This document shows positions 8,329 to 16,832 of a DNA stretch of 64,000 nucleotides, in pieces. Numbering within the stretch: the stretch's first letter is position 1; every line of letters starts with the position of its first letter. Below the pieces are notes generated by a model. That model was not told the DNA's origin. It did not search any database and was given only the letters and a program-made list of their open reading frames with translations. Where the stretch lies: positions 1-64,000 of the forward strand of contig JAUJNT010000003.1 of NCBI GenBank assembly GCA_030448005.1. The letters run 5' to 3'. Position numbers and translations under genes: made by a program. This DNA comes from Thermoleophilaceae bacterium. GTDB taxonomy: Bacteria > Actinomycetota > Thermoleophilia > Solirubrobacterales > Thermoleophilaceae.

Positions 8329-8852
8329 TGGCCGAGCAGCCGAGCATCGGGGGCACGGCCATCTGCCCCGGGTCATACGATCCCGTGACGCTCGGGCACG
8401 TCGACATCATCTCGCGTGCCGCCCACGTCTTCGATCGCGTGGTCGTGGGGGTGGTGAACCACCCCGTGCGCAAGAAGAAGACCCTCTTCACCGTCGAGGA
8501 GCGCGTGGGGTTTCTCGAGGCCGAGCTCGAGAAACTGCGCAATGTGCAGGTAAAAGCCTTTGATACGCTACTCGTCGATTTCGCCCGGGAGCACTCGGCC
8601 AAGGCCATCGTCAAGGGTCTTCGTGCGATATCGGACTTCGAGTTCGAGTTCGAGATGAACCAGCTCAATCGAAAGTTGGCGCCGGACATCGAGAGCATGT
8701 ACCTGTTCTCCGCCCCGCAGTTCACCTTTCTCAGCTCGAGTGGGGTGAAGGAGCTCGCCACTTTCGGCGGCGACCTCGACGACCTGGTGCCCCCACGGGT
8801 GGCCGCTCGTTTGCAGGAAGCGCTCATGCGACCGCGAAATGAGACAATCTGA
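8328..8852 (+). CDS. coaD: Phosphopantetheine adenylyltransferase
   Basis: 174 residues. It carries the nucleotidyltransferase motif GSYDPVTLGHVDII (about residues 14-27; GH is the T/HxGH-type ATP site), KGLRAISDFEFE and the C-terminal SSSGVKELATFGGD signature. It catalyses the penultimate step of coenzyme A synthesis. The start codon overlaps the rsmD stop. Coenzyme A made here feeds the acyl carrier and fatty-acid genes later in the window. Confidence 0.97.
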   Translation: MAEQPSIGGTAICPGSYDPVTLGHVDIISRAAHVFDRVVVGVVNHPVRKKKTLFTVEERVGFLEAELEKLRNVQVKAFDTLLVDFAREHSAKAIVKGLRAISDFEFEFEMNQLNRKLAPDIESMYLFSAPQFTFLSSSGVKELATFGGDLDDLVPPRVAARLQEALMRPRNETI

Positions 8853-8978
8853 GCAACGTGAGCCAGGAGCTGCTGACATCCCACGCGCGCGGCCGACGCC
8901 CGGCGAAAGATCTGACGCCCTGATGGGGAGGGTGACAATCGAGACGCGGAGCGGGACGCCCCGCGGAGGTAACTGCTG

Positions 8979-9440
8979 ATGGACGTCCTCGTTCTGATCG
9001 ACAAGCTCGACGACACGGTGCACAACGCCAAGCCCGTGCCGCTCACCGACCAGGTGCGCGTCGACAAGGAGGAGATCTACGACATCCTCGATCAGATGCG
9101 GGCCACGATCCCCGAGGAGATCAAGCAGGCGCGCTGGATCGTCAAGGAGCGCCAGGAGATGCTCGCCGAGGCCAAGCGCGAGGCAGAGCGGATCGTGAAG
9201 GAGGCGCGCGAGGAGCAGATCCAGCTCATCTCAGACGAGGAGATCGTCAAGCAGGCCGAGCGCCAGGCCGACGAGATCGTGGAGGACGCGCGGGCCCGCG
9301 AGCGCGAGATCAGGCTCGGAGCCGAGGACTACGCCGACGACATCCTCAACACCCTCGAGGTCAACCTCGAGAAGTTCACCGCCGCCGTGCAGCGGGGGCG
9401 CGACCGCTTACAGGGCCGCGAAGAAGCCGAAGTCTCCTGA
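8979..9440 (+). CDS. DivIVA/cell-division-initiation-like coiled-coil protein
   Basis: 153 residues. The first 20 (MDVLVLIDKLDDTVHNAKPV) match the membrane-targeting start of the small DivIVA-related proteins found next to coaD in Actinobacteria. Residues about 30-140 are an uninterrupted Glu/Lys/Arg/Ala-rich coiled coil (KEAREEQIQLISDEEIV and so on). A perfect GGAGG precedes the ATG. In related genomes this gene lies directly between coaD and DUF177-rpmF, so a role in polar growth or septum placement is inferred. Here a 6.6-kb variable block follows instead. Confidence 0.75.
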   Translation: MDVLVLIDKLDDTVHNAKPVPLTDQVRVDKEEIYDILDQMRATIPEEIKQARWIVKERQEMLAEAKREAERIVKEAREEQIQLISDEEIVKQAERQADEIVEDARAREREIRLGAEDYADDILNTLEVNLEKFTAAVQRGRDRLQGREEAEVS

Positions 9441-9540
9441 GAGCGCCGATAGGCGGCGCCTGGCGGCGTCATCGCTTCGCTTGCGTGCGGAGCACGCGTC
9501 GCTCGCTCTTCCTTGCCATGCTTGCCTCTCGGCGCTCTCA
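9439..9540. terminator. Structured inverted-repeat element overlapping the stop codon
   Basis: A perfect 12-bp inverted repeat, TGAGAGCGCCGA (9439-9450) and TCGGCGCTCTCA (9529-9540), starts in the TGA of the coiled-coil gene. It encloses a smaller perfect hairpin GCGTGC-GGA-GCACGC (9483-9497). This probably forms a multi-branched RNA terminator, or is the footprint of a small mobile element. Confidence 0.4.
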
Positions 9541-9643
9541 AAGCGTGCCCCGACACAGCTCGATGGTGGGGGCCTGAGAGCCGCAGGGGCCGCAGCTCTG
9601 AGCCGTCAGCTGAGGCGGCGGCCCCTGGCCTCGCCGGCCGGTC

Positions 9644-10135
9644 TCATGAGAAGCCGCTGAGCCGCAGTGACTGGAGCGGGCGCTTCGCGGAGCTTCCGGG
9701 CAGCGGTCGTATGAGCGCGTCGGCCACGGCTCCGGTTACGAACGCGTACACCCCCTTGTGCAGGACGTCGATGACGAGCTCCTCGCGTGGCCATGTCCAC
9801 GGCGGCGCACCGACGCCGGTGAGGTTCTCAAGCGTCTGATCGATGCTCAGGCGAAGCTGGGTGTGCATCGCCGAGGCGCCCGGCCCGCGCAGGTTGGAGG
9901 CCGACATGCCGGCACGAAGGGCGCCCGCCGCTGCGCCCGTGAAGTAGTGCATCGCCCAGTTGCGGGCGAGGCTGTCGCGATCGGGTTCGGGCAGGCGGAG
10001 GAGGTGTGCCAGCGTGCGGCCCGGTACGAACGAATTCGGCCGGCCGGTCACCCTCTGCTCGACCTTCTCGACCGCGGTCATCACCGCCGCGCCGACGAGA
10101 CCCGCAGCCGCGCCCTTGAGGATGCCGGTGGTCAT
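9644..10135 (-). CDS. Unrecognised small protein with Gly/Ala-rich hydrophobic segments
   Basis: 163 residues. The N-terminus GILKGAAAGLVGAAVMTAVEK and the segment HYFTGAAAGALRAGM look like glycine-zipper membrane or membrane-associated helices. A third, FVTGAVADALIRPL, lies near the C-terminus. The pattern recalls DUF1440/YagU-like inner-membrane proteins, but I cannot assign it. The start ATG overlaps the stop of the preceding minus-strand frame (ATGA), suggesting translational coupling in a small accessory operon inside the island between coaD and DUF177. Confidence 0.6.
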   Translation of the reverse strand: MTTGILKGAAAGLVGAAVMTAVEKVEQRVTGRPNSFVPGRTLAHLLRLPEPDRDSLARNWAMHYFTGAAAGALRAGMSASNLRGPGASAMHTQLRLSIDQTLENLTGVGAPPWTWPREELVIDVLHKGVYAFVTGAVADALIRPLPGSSAKRPLQSLRLSGFS

Positions 10136-10476
10136 GTCGAGGCGTGCCCTTCCACGGGTGACAGGTACCTGGAGGCGATGCTTTCAAACGGTCCTCCGCG
10201 CCAGGATCTGGCGCGTGGCGGGGGGTCGGTTCGCGCGGTTTGCCGCTCGCCGGCGAGGGAATCCGGGGTGGCGTGCACCACAGCTTCCAGGTCACGGTGC
10301 GGGCGGGGCACACCGATGACTTTCGCGCCGGCCTCGAGGCCATCGATGAGGTGGTCAGCATCTCCGTTCACCGCGGCGTCGATCAAGCCGATGGTCGTTG
10401 CGGCCGACTCCTCGTGGGGTACACGCAGGCGCGGGTCCGCAGGCGCACGTCTGTCGTCTAGACATCTGCCGGCCAC
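10132..10476 (-). CDS. Hypothetical protein upstream of and coupled to the Gly/Ala-rich gene
   Basis: 114 residues from GTG 10476; a GTG at 10539 is another possible start. Nothing in it is recognised. The middle (ATTIGLIDAAVNGDADHLI) is helical, and the C-terminus is basic and proline-rich. Support comes from high GC3 and from its TGA overlapping the next ATG as ATGA, typical of coupled genes. It could still be a chance frame. Confidence 0.4.
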   Translation of the reverse strand: MAGRCLDDRRAPADPRLRVPHEESAATTIGLIDAAVNGDADHLIDGLEAGAKVIGVPRPHRDLEAVVHATPDSLAGERQTARTDPPPRARSWRGGPFESIASRYLSPVEGHAST

Positions 10477-10554
10477 TGATGGCGTTTGGACCACCCGTCT
10501 TGAGCGTCGGCTGGCTGTGGGCCTCGGACGCGTCAGCACAGGCGGGCGTGCGAG

Positions 10555-10764
10555 TCATTCCGTCCGATCCGTGCGCCCCTTCTCTTCGACCACCCGGTCC
10601 GGGTCGGGGCTGGGCGGGCCCGTCGAACCGGGCGGCGCGGCCTTGTCCGGCACCGCATCGTCGGGCGTGATGGCGGGCCCTCGCGAACCCTCGTCGGAGG
10701 CACGCTCGCCTTCGCGCGAAGCGCCGACGCCCGTGTCCTCCGTGGGATCATGTTCTCGTTCCAT
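10555..10764 (-). CDS. Hypothetical short acidic, Pro-rich protein
   Basis: 69 residues, strongly hydrophilic (Glu, Asp, Arg, Pro, Ser, Gly), starting MEREHDPTEDTG. It is probably intrinsically disordered. No family is recognised. TAGGCC lies 6 nt before the ATG and no Shine-Dalgarno is present, which would fit a leaderless transcript. It may head a three-gene minus-strand unit with the two following genes. Confidence 0.4.
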   Translation of the reverse strand: MEREHDPTEDTGVGASREGERASDEGSRGPAITPDDAVPDKAAPPGSTGPPSPDPDRVVEEKGRTDRTE

Positions 10765-10982
10765 GAGAACGGCCTACCCGGTGCGCCGAGGCAGTAACTG
10801 AGTGAGCCTTCCCCCCCCAAAGGTCTCGCCGGAAGCCCTCGGTCGATGGCGTGGGCACTCGAGCACGCGAAGTGAGTGCTCAGGCGAACGTTTCGAGAAG
10901 GCCGGCTATCCGCGCGTTCCGGGCGTTGGTCGGCGCCGGGCCGCCGCAGCGTCCGTGCTCTGCTCAGGCGCAGAGGATCGAG

Positions 10983-12815
10983 CTACAGGGAGCCTCGCAC
11001 CCTCCGCCCACCGAGCCGTCCTGTGAAACGATTGCCGCGAATCCTCAGGACGCCACGAGTGCCCCGGGGGCCACGGACACGAAGGCTTCCCTTCTCACTC
11101 CGGGCGAACGAGGAGATCCGCCCGCTGATGGCGATGCCCGCCACGAAGGAGACGTTCGTGATCGACAGGACGTGCTTCGACAAATCGAGCGCGTACCGGC
11201 CCGAGCGCAGCCCGACGCCGCGGACCGTACTCCCCGCGTCGGTGGCGTAGTCCAGGTCGTCGGTCACGTCGCGCAGGGTGAGCGTGACCGCGGCCGCCGC
11301 CCGACCTGGCCACCCGGGCACGCCCCGCACGGGCTCGACGCTGGACAGCGAGCGCGGCGTTACGCGATCCAGGGGAGGTGCACTACGATAGTCGCGGCAG
11401 GAGGTGGGCACGTCGGCCCCGCCGAAGAACCTCGGCAGCAGCCCGTTCACGCACGGGGTGACGCCCAGCGCCAGCGGAGTGTGTCCGATGTCGCGCACGG
11501 TCACCACCCGTGACCGGGGAAGTTGGTCGGCCACCGCACGGGCGGACTCGAGCGGCGTGCGCAGGTCGTCGGCTCCCTCGACCAGGAGGGTGGGCACGTC
11601 GGGAAGCGGTCCGGCGCCCGGTATGGGGTCTACCGTTGCCTCGGGCCATCGCAAGCACAGGCCGATCACGTCGCTGCCCAGAGCCGTGGCCCTGTCAAAT
11701 GGGAAGAACTGGGACTCTGGGAGGGTCGCGACCGCCTGCGCGGACTTGGCGCGCCGTGCGCCGAAGGGGGTGCCGCGTGGCCATGGAAGGGCGGCTTCTT
11801 CGCAGGTGGTGGCCGCATATAGCGCAGCGCTCAGTTCGCGAGGGGGCGTGTAGTCGTTCTCGGCGGCGATCGCCCTTCGGTGGAGCCGCAGCATCGGCGC
11901 GGCATCGCCGCGCAGCGCACTGGCCACGGCCGCTGGATACTGCCGGCGCAGGACGGGGTCGAAGTCGCCGGCGACCAGGGTGCTGATCAGGTCAAAGCGC
12001 CCGAGGGCGGCTTTTCTGGGTCGCCCGCCGCGATCCGCGATGCGGCCGCGCAATGGCCCTTTGGCCGCCATGCGACTGACCAGCCGGCCTACGTCGGCCA
12101 CCGGATCGCGGGTGAACGAGTCACAGGCCCGGCCGGCGCACAGGCTTCGAAGGACGCGGGGCACGGCTGCGAACGTGTCTCGCCCGAGCGCGTCGGGGCC
12201 GTTCGCCGGGAGGACCGAGTCGAGCGCCATCCGGTCGACTCGGGTGGGATAGCGCAGCGCGTACGACAGCGCCGTGCGGGTCCCGTAGGAGACGCCGAAG
12301 AGCGAGAGCGAGGGGGCGCCGAGCGCGATGCGGATTGCCTCGAGGTCGTCGGCGGTGTCCCTGCTGGTGTAGTGGGCCCGGCGCGCGCCCAGCCTGGTCG
12401 CGCAGCGACCGGCGGCACCCCCGGCGCGCAAGATGTCCGCGCGCTCCAGCTCCGGACAGCGCAGTAGGCCCGATCGCCCGGTGCCACGCTGGTCGAACAC
12501 CAGGAGATCATGGGTCGCGCGCAGCTCGCCCAGGGAGCCCAGCGAGTCGTTCGAGAAGGCGGCGGTAGCGGACTCGCCAGGCCCACCGGCAAAGGCGACG
12601 ACCACCCCGCGCCGCTGCTTCGCGCGCGCGGGCCAGCGCTTCACGAACAGCGAGACCTTGCCCGGCAGCTTGCCGCTGCGGTCGAGCGGAACGCTGAGGC
12701 GGGCACACTTGAAGCCGGCATCGCGGCAGGGCTGAAACCGCAGGGCGGCCTGGGATGGAGCGGCGCCTACGAGCGTGCCGACGATCACCGCGATCGAGAC
12801 CAGGCATATGCGCAC
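10983..12815 (-). CDS. Secreted alpha/beta hydrolase (TAP-like/proline iminopeptidase family) with an extra C-terminal domain
   Basis: 610 residues from GTG 12815. A signal peptide occupies residues 1-23 (hydrophobic core VSIAVIVGTLVG, cleavage after PSQA). The hydrolase fold has the oxyanion segment AGGPGES, the DQRGTGRSG motif, the nucleophile elbow GVSYGTR, then late EGADDLRTP (Asp) and DIGHTPL (His), completing the triad. This is the pattern of tripeptidyl-aminopeptidase-like exported peptidases. About 120 residues beyond the catalytic domain are beta-rich and Arg/Gly-rich, and I do not recognise them. The frame is open further upstream, but the signal peptide fixes the start near 12815. 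No Shine-Dalgarno is visible. Confidence 0.85.
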   Translation of the reverse strand: MRICLVSIAVIVGTLVGAAPSQAALRFQPCRDAGFKCARLSVPLDRSGKLPGKVSLFVKRWPARAKQRRGVVVAFAGGPGESATAAFSNDSLGSLGELRATHDLLVFDQRGTGRSGLLRCPELERADILRAGGAAGRCATRLGARRAHYTSRDTADDLEAIRIALGAPSLSLFGVSYGTRTALSYALRYPTRVDRMALDSVLPANGPDALGRDTFAAVPRVLRSLCAGRACDSFTRDPVADVGRLVSRMAAKGPLRGRIADRGGRPRKAALGRFDLISTLVAGDFDPVLRRQYPAAVASALRGDAAPMLRLHRRAIAAENDYTPPRELSAALYAATTCEEAALPWPRGTPFGARRAKSAQAVATLPESQFFPFDRATALGSDVIGLCLRWPEATVDPIPGAGPLPDVPTLLVEGADDLRTPLESARAVADQLPRSRVVTVRDIGHTPLALGVTPCVNGLLPRFFGGADVPTSCRDYRSAPPLDRVTPRSLSSVEPVRGVPGWPGRAAAAVTLTLRDVTDDLDYATDAGSTVRGVGLRSGRYALDLSKHVLSITNVSFVAGIAISGRISSFARSEKGSLRVRGPRGTRGVLRIRGNRFTGRLGGRRVRGSL

Positions 12816-12887
12816 CGGGGAAGTATCAGCACACCTGGCGCAGCACACTGCCGCGGGTGCGGCAGACGTACGACCAAGCGAGCGGTG

Positions 12888-12893
12888 TATAAT
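12888..12893 (+). promoter_or_regulatory. Consensus -10 box TATAAT
   Basis: A perfect TATAAT lies 62 nt before the next + strand gene. The hexamer 17 nt upstream (GACGTA) is a poor -35. It probably drives the small membrane protein gene at 12955. Confidence 0.4.
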
Positions 12894-12954
12894 GGTGGCG
12901 GGCGTTAAACCAACGGCGAGCATGACGAGGGATTGAAGGAGGATCGGGCTGACC

Positions 12955-13266
12955 ATGCCCGCACAGCACTCAGGTGATCTCACGGACCAGCCCCGTGAGG
13001 TGCACCGTGAGGCTCTGCGTGAGGTCGGCCTGCTGTCGGAGCCCATTCGCTGGTTTGGCCCGTGGGCGGGATATGTGCTTGCCGTGATGGTCGGACGCGT
13101 GCTGGCTGGGGAGTCTGTCGTCGATATTGGTGCCCTCTTCCTCGGCATCCCGCTGGCCTGGCTGGCGGGATGGCTCGACGCCCGCGACCGGGAGTGGGCC
13201 CAAATCGCCGTTGTAGTCGTCCTTGTGCTGATGGGACTCGCTGTAGGGTTGTTCGCCCCGGCGTAG
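12955..13266 (+). CDS. Small two-helix membrane protein, function unknown
   Basis: 103 residues. A polar N-terminus of about 33 residues is followed by two hydrophobic helices (about 36-68 and 78-102, VVVVLVLMGLAVGLF at the end) separated by a DARDRE loop. AAGGAGG lies upstream of the ATG at a longish spacing, and a TATAAT promoter lies 62 nt upstream. No family is recognised. It lies in the accessory island, just upstream of the trypsin-like protease but with a 34-nt gap. Confidence 0.6.
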   Translation: MPAQHSGDLTDQPREVHREALREVGLLSEPIRWFGPWAGYVLAVMVGRVLAGESVVDIGALFLGIPLAWLAGWLDARDREWAQIAVVVVLVLMGLAVGLFAPA

Positions 13267-13300
13267 CCCGGACCCGTTCACAGCACCTCGGGGGTCTTCC

Positions 13301-15007
13301 ATGATGCGATCGATTTTGCGGGGGCGTTTCATGACGCCGATGCTGTTGCCCCTGGCTGTCGCGGCGTTCCTCGGAGCCTCCTTCACCGCGGCTTCTGCCG
13401 GCTCGCCCGCGCGCACGTACAAGGCTCAGGACTCGCAGCCGGTGGAGGGCCGAATCGTCGGTGGCAGGCAAATCCCGGTCACGGCCGCGCCCTGGCAGGT
13501 GATGGTCACGTTGCCGCTGCCAAACGGGCAGGAAGGATCGTGCGGCGGCGCAGTCCTCAACGCGACCACCGTGGTGACAGCGGCGCACTGCGTCACCAAT
13601 TCGACGGCGCCGCCCAACCCGGACGTACCGCCGGCCGATATCACCGTGGACGCCGGGATCTCGCGGTTCGATCCGAACACCGGGGAACCCCAGGCGCAGC
13701 CAGGCGACAACGAGCAGACGGTCGGGGTTACCGCCAACCGTGTCCATCCCGGCTACCCCCGGAGGTTGCTGAACGGATCGGGAACCCTGGCCGACTTTGT
13801 CGACGACGTGGCCGTCCTCACCCTTGATGAGCCGCTTGACCTGTCTCAGCCGGCCGTGCAGCCGATTTCCCTCACGGCGCAGAACGTTCTCTCGCCGATC
13901 GGGGCTACGGGCACCGTCACCGGCTTCGGGCTGCAGGGGGAGAATCCAGACGTCGTCAACGGCAACCTCTTCGCGCTGGACGAGGCCGTACAGGATGCCT
14001 CGCTCACTCCGGCGGGGCCCCTGAATGCCCTCTTCGTGGTCGGTGTCGCGCCGGCGGGCTCGTTCTGCTCTGGGGACAGCGGCAGCGCGCTGCAGGCCGG
14101 CGGGGCGCTCCTGGGGATCGTGTCCAGCAGTGTGAACTGCGCCGGCGCCCAACCGAACTTCTACACCAACGTCTCGGCGGCCGAGATCCAGCAGTTCATC
14201 CTCGGCAATCCCTCACCACCGCCGGCTCCGCGGGGCGGCCAGGACGTCACTCTGAGAGGGCCCACATCGGCGCCGACTACGGGCGACACGCTGACCTGTT
14301 CGGCGGGGACATGGAGCAACTCGCCCTTCTTCACCTACCTGTTCGTCGATACCTCGACGAGCACAGAGCTCCAGCGTGGGCCTTCCACCACCTATTCGGT
14401 CACGGGCGTCTCCGACCTAGGCGCGACGATCAGCTGCCGCGCCCTGGCAGCCAACGCCGGTGGCATCGGACTGACTCCACCGACAGCGACGCCTCCGGCG
14501 GTGGTGGCGGCCCCGAAGCCGACTACCACTGCTCCGTCTCCGACTCCGACGAACCCGATCAACCGTCTGTCGCTGGCACTGCGGGCAAGCGTCGTCCGCC
14601 CGGCGCGGAGCGGCGCGAGGCGACGGGCGCGTACGTCCGCCCCGGCGGTTCGAGTCCGGCGCGGGCAGAGGATTACCTTCACTCTGGGGGTGCGCAACAA
14701 GGGCAACCGCCGGCAGACGACCGTCCGTCGGTGCGTCAAGCTGTCGCCGCGCTTCACGCTGGTGAGTCGTGGCGGAGGCCAGGTTTCCGGCGGCCGGATT
14801 TGCTACCTGTCGCGATCGCTGGACGCTGGTCGTCTGACGCGTCGACGCTTCGTCGTTCGGATCGATCGCGACGCACCATCGGGCCGGTTGGTGGTTGCAG
14901 CAAGCGCTCGCAGCCGCGAGGGCGCTGTCGCGAGGGCGCGGCGGGCGCTGTTCGTGCGTCCAACGGCGGCCCCCGTGAGCCCGAGGCCGCCTGGCGTGAC
15001 CGGCTGA
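13301..15007 (+). CDS. Secreted trypsin-like (S1) serine protease with C-terminal Ig-like and DUF11-like domains
   Basis: 568 residues. The signal peptide is at the N-terminus (core MLLPLAVAAFLGASF). The zymogen site RIVGG (about residue 50) would give the free N-terminus. The catalytic triad is visible: His in TAAHC (about 97), Asp in DDVAVLTL (about 168) and Ser in CSGDSGSAL (about 260). Residues about 315-385 form an Ig-like fold with a Cys pair. A Thr/Pro-rich linker and a DUF11-like beta domain (about 440-555, ITFTLGVRNKG) follow. It is exported and probably anchored to or acting at the cell surface. The start may be ATG 13301 or ATG 13331. Confidence 0.9.
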   Translation: MMRSILRGRFMTPMLLPLAVAAFLGASFTAASAGSPARTYKAQDSQPVEGRIVGGRQIPVTAAPWQVMVTLPLPNGQEGSCGGAVLNATTVVTAAHCVTNSTAPPNPDVPPADITVDAGISRFDPNTGEPQAQPGDNEQTVGVTANRVHPGYPRRLLNGSGTLADFVDDVAVLTLDEPLDLSQPAVQPISLTAQNVLSPIGATGTVTGFGLQGENPDVVNGNLFALDEAVQDASLTPAGPLNALFVVGVAPAGSFCSGDSGSALQAGGALLGIVSSSVNCAGAQPNFYTNVSAAEIQQFILGNPSPPPAPRGGQDVTLRGPTSAPTTGDTLTCSAGTWSNSPFFTYLFVDTSTSTELQRGPSTTYSVTGVSDLGATISCRALAANAGGIGLTPPTATPPAVVAAPKPTTTAPSPTPTNPINRLSLALRASVVRPARSGARRRARTSAPAVRVRRGQRITFTLGVRNKGNRRQTTVRRCVKLSPRFTLVSRGGGQVSGGRICYLSRSLDAGRLTRRRFVVRIDRDAPSGRLVVAASARSREGAVARARRALFVRPTAAPVSPRPPGVTG

Positions 15008-15041
15008 GCCGGTCTGAAAACGCATCGCCCGCCGGCGCGAA

Positions 15042-15831
15042 TCAGCGCCGAGTGATGTGAACAGGGGTGCCCGCAGGCAAGTGACCGGCCAGCCACCGGA
15101 CCGGCCCGTTGTCCACCCTGATGCAGCCGTGGGAGGCTGCAGTGCCCAACGGGGCGTCCGCCCGCGACTCGGGCCCCCGACCGTGAATGGCCACGCGCCC
15201 CGGGCCACCGCCGAAGTTGTAGAGAACCTTCGAGAACGCCGTCAAATGCAACGCAAAGGGTCCCAGGAAGTCCGCGGGATCGGAAAGCCGAGCCTTCTCA
15301 TAGACCGCGAAAAGACCCTCAGGGGTTGGCGGTCCGCGGCCGACCTACGACGGCGCGTGTCCGTCCGACCAAGCGGCCTGCTCGCAGGACCGACAAGGTA
15401 CGTGGCCTCAAGCGCACCCGGAGGAACCAGGCGGTGTGGCGCACGAGCGCGGCGTCGGCCGGAATCCATCCGGTTGTGCCGCTTGGCCGAATGGGCAGCT
15501 GTACCTTGAGCCACGGCCGGCCACGACCGTCCCGACGCGCCGACACCAGCATGAGCTTCGTCGCATTCCGCGAGTGCAGCGACTCGGGCGGAACGCTCCA
15601 CACCCCTCGCCCGTGCCCCGGTGAGCGCCGCGCCTGAACGCGGAAAAGTACCTTGGCGATGTAACCGCCCGAAGCCTGACTGGGGCGCACGCCACTGATC
15701 GCCGCACCGGGCTTCCCGTCGGTCTTGAGCGCCTCGAGAACCCCGCGCTCCGAGGTCGGCGAGGCGGCGGCCGAGCCAGCGGCGACCAGCGCGACCAGCA
15801 TCCCGGCCCCTGCTCCGGACCCCGCGCTCAC
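15042..15831 (-). pseudogene. L,D-transpeptidase (YkuD) interrupted by one frameshift
   Basis: Reading from GTG 15831, the first frame has a signal-like N-terminus and an SH3-like segment (LPIRPSGTTGWIPAD), then the YkuD beginning (RPRTLSVLRAGR), and stops at 15319. The remainder (EGLFAVYEKARLSDP, AFSKVLYNFGGGPG, IHGRG and the catalytic SHGCIR) continues in another frame to TGA 15042. One extra base near 15319-15330 (in the GGTCGGCCGCGGACC stretch) breaks an otherwise complete gene. The enzyme would make 3-3 cross-links in peptidoglycan. It is either a recent pseudogene or a sequencing error. A second, intact L,D-transpeptidase lies at 40.6 kb. Confidence 0.85.
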
Positions 15832-15993
15832 GTTGTCATCACGCCACGCGAGCTGTTGGGGCGGCTGCCCATCGGCCTGAAGATAGCGCCGTACATCCGC
15901 GCCGCGCGCACGTGCGACGGTCAGATCCCTGGTTGCGGGGAGGGCTCTCGCGCGAAAGGCCCGCTGAGGTCCTCAGCAGCCGGAGGCCAGCCG

Positions 15994-16022
15994 CTGACTT
16001 GCATTCGGCCTGCCGCTATCGT
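15994..16022 (+). promoter_or_regulatory. Promoter of the DUF177-rpmF operon
   Basis: CTGACT (15994-15999) and TATCGT (16017-16022) are separated by 17 bp. The -10 lies 8 nt before the GTG start, consistent with a leaderless transcript. Confidence 0.5.
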
Positions 16023-16030
16023 CGAGAGCC

Positions 16031-16549
16031 GTGTCCTACCCGGCTGACAGCTTCGATCTCGGGACGCTGCGCCTCTCCTCCGGGGAGGCGCGGTCGATCA
16101 TGCTCGACGTGCGGATCGACGAGCTCACCTTCGGGGGGCAGACCTACTCCGCCGGGGGGCAGGCCGAGGTTCGCCTCGACGTGTCGAGGACGATGTCCGG
16201 GTACGCGCTCAGGCTGCGGTTCGTACCTGATCTGGCTGGCCCGTGCATGCGCTGCCTGGAGGACGCCGGCGACTCGGTGACCGTGGACGCGCGCGAGATC
16301 CACCAACCAGGTGACGCCGAGGAGCTGCGCTCCCCCTACGTCGAGGACGCGGCGCTCGACCTGCGCGGGTGGGCGCGCGACGCGCTCGCGCTTGCGCTGC
16401 CGACACAGATCTTCTGCCGTGCGGAGTGTCGGGGGCTGTGCGTGCGCTGCGGCGAGAACCTGAACAGGAGCCCCGAGCATGGGCACGAGCCAGAGCCCGA
16501 TCCCCGCTGGGCCAAGCTGTCCGAGCTGAAGCTCGACCAGCTGAACTGA
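16031..16549 (+). CDS. DUF177/YceD family protein
   Basis: 172 residues. It starts SYPADSFDLGTLRL and has the DUF177 hallmarks: CMRCLE (about residue 75) and a C-terminal zinc-ribbon-like CRAECRGLCVRCGENLN (about 137-153), giving several paired cysteines. The family is almost always cotranscribed with rpmF; in plants and E. coli it is linked to 23S rRNA maturation. Here rpmF follows after 76 nt. The GTG start has no Shine-Dalgarno but has a promoter right upstream. Confidence 0.92.
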   Translation: MSYPADSFDLGTLRLSSGEARSIMLDVRIDELTFGGQTYSAGGQAEVRLDVSRTMSGYALRLRFVPDLAGPCMRCLEDAGDSVTVDAREIHQPGDAEELRSPYVEDAALDLRGWARDALALALPTQIFCRAECRGLCVRCGENLNRSPEHGHEPEPDPRWAKLSELKLDQLN

Positions 16550-16608
16550 CCCCAGATCTCTCGCAGGCTGGGCACCGCCCGCGCCCATCTCTTCGCGCCG
16601 GCGACTGC

Positions 16609-16614
16609 TAGCCT
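16609..16614 (+). promoter_or_regulatory. -10 box before rpmF
   Basis: TAGCCT ends 11 nt before the rpmF ATG and no Shine-Dalgarno is present. It is the same hexamer as before rpmB and ffh. Confidence 0.4.
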
Positions 16615-16625
16615 CCCACGCCGCG

Positions 16626-16823
16626 ATGGCCGTCCCCAAGCAACGACAGTCCCACTCCCGCACGAACAAGCGGCGCTCGCAGCACAAGCTGAAGGCTCCC
16701 AGCCTTGCGGTGTGCCCTCGCTGTGGTGCTCCTCGCATTCCCCACCGCGTGTGCTCGGAGTGCGGGACCTATGCCGGTCGCGAGGTCGTCGTGCGGACGC
16801 CCGCCGGCTCTGACGACGACTAG
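16626..16823 (+). CDS. rpmF: 50S ribosomal protein L32
   Basis: 65 residues. It begins MAVPKQRQSHSRTNKRRSQH, which is diagnostic, and has the zinc-ribbon CPRCG and CSECG pairs (about residues 30-33 and 43-46), so it is the zinc-containing form. A short acidic tail follows. plsX begins 9 nt after the stop, the classic rpmF-plsX arrangement linking ribosome and phospholipid genes. Confidence 0.97.
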   Translation: MAVPKQRQSHSRTNKRRSQHKLKAPSLAVCPRCGAPRIPHRVCSECGTYAGREVVVRTPAGSDDD

Positions 16824-16832
16824 CCCGCTCCG

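Noticed and set aside
15300-15340. Programmed frameshift in the L,D-transpeptidase
   Set aside because: No slippery heptamer is visible at the junction, and the family is not known to use frameshifting; mutation or sequencing error is simpler.
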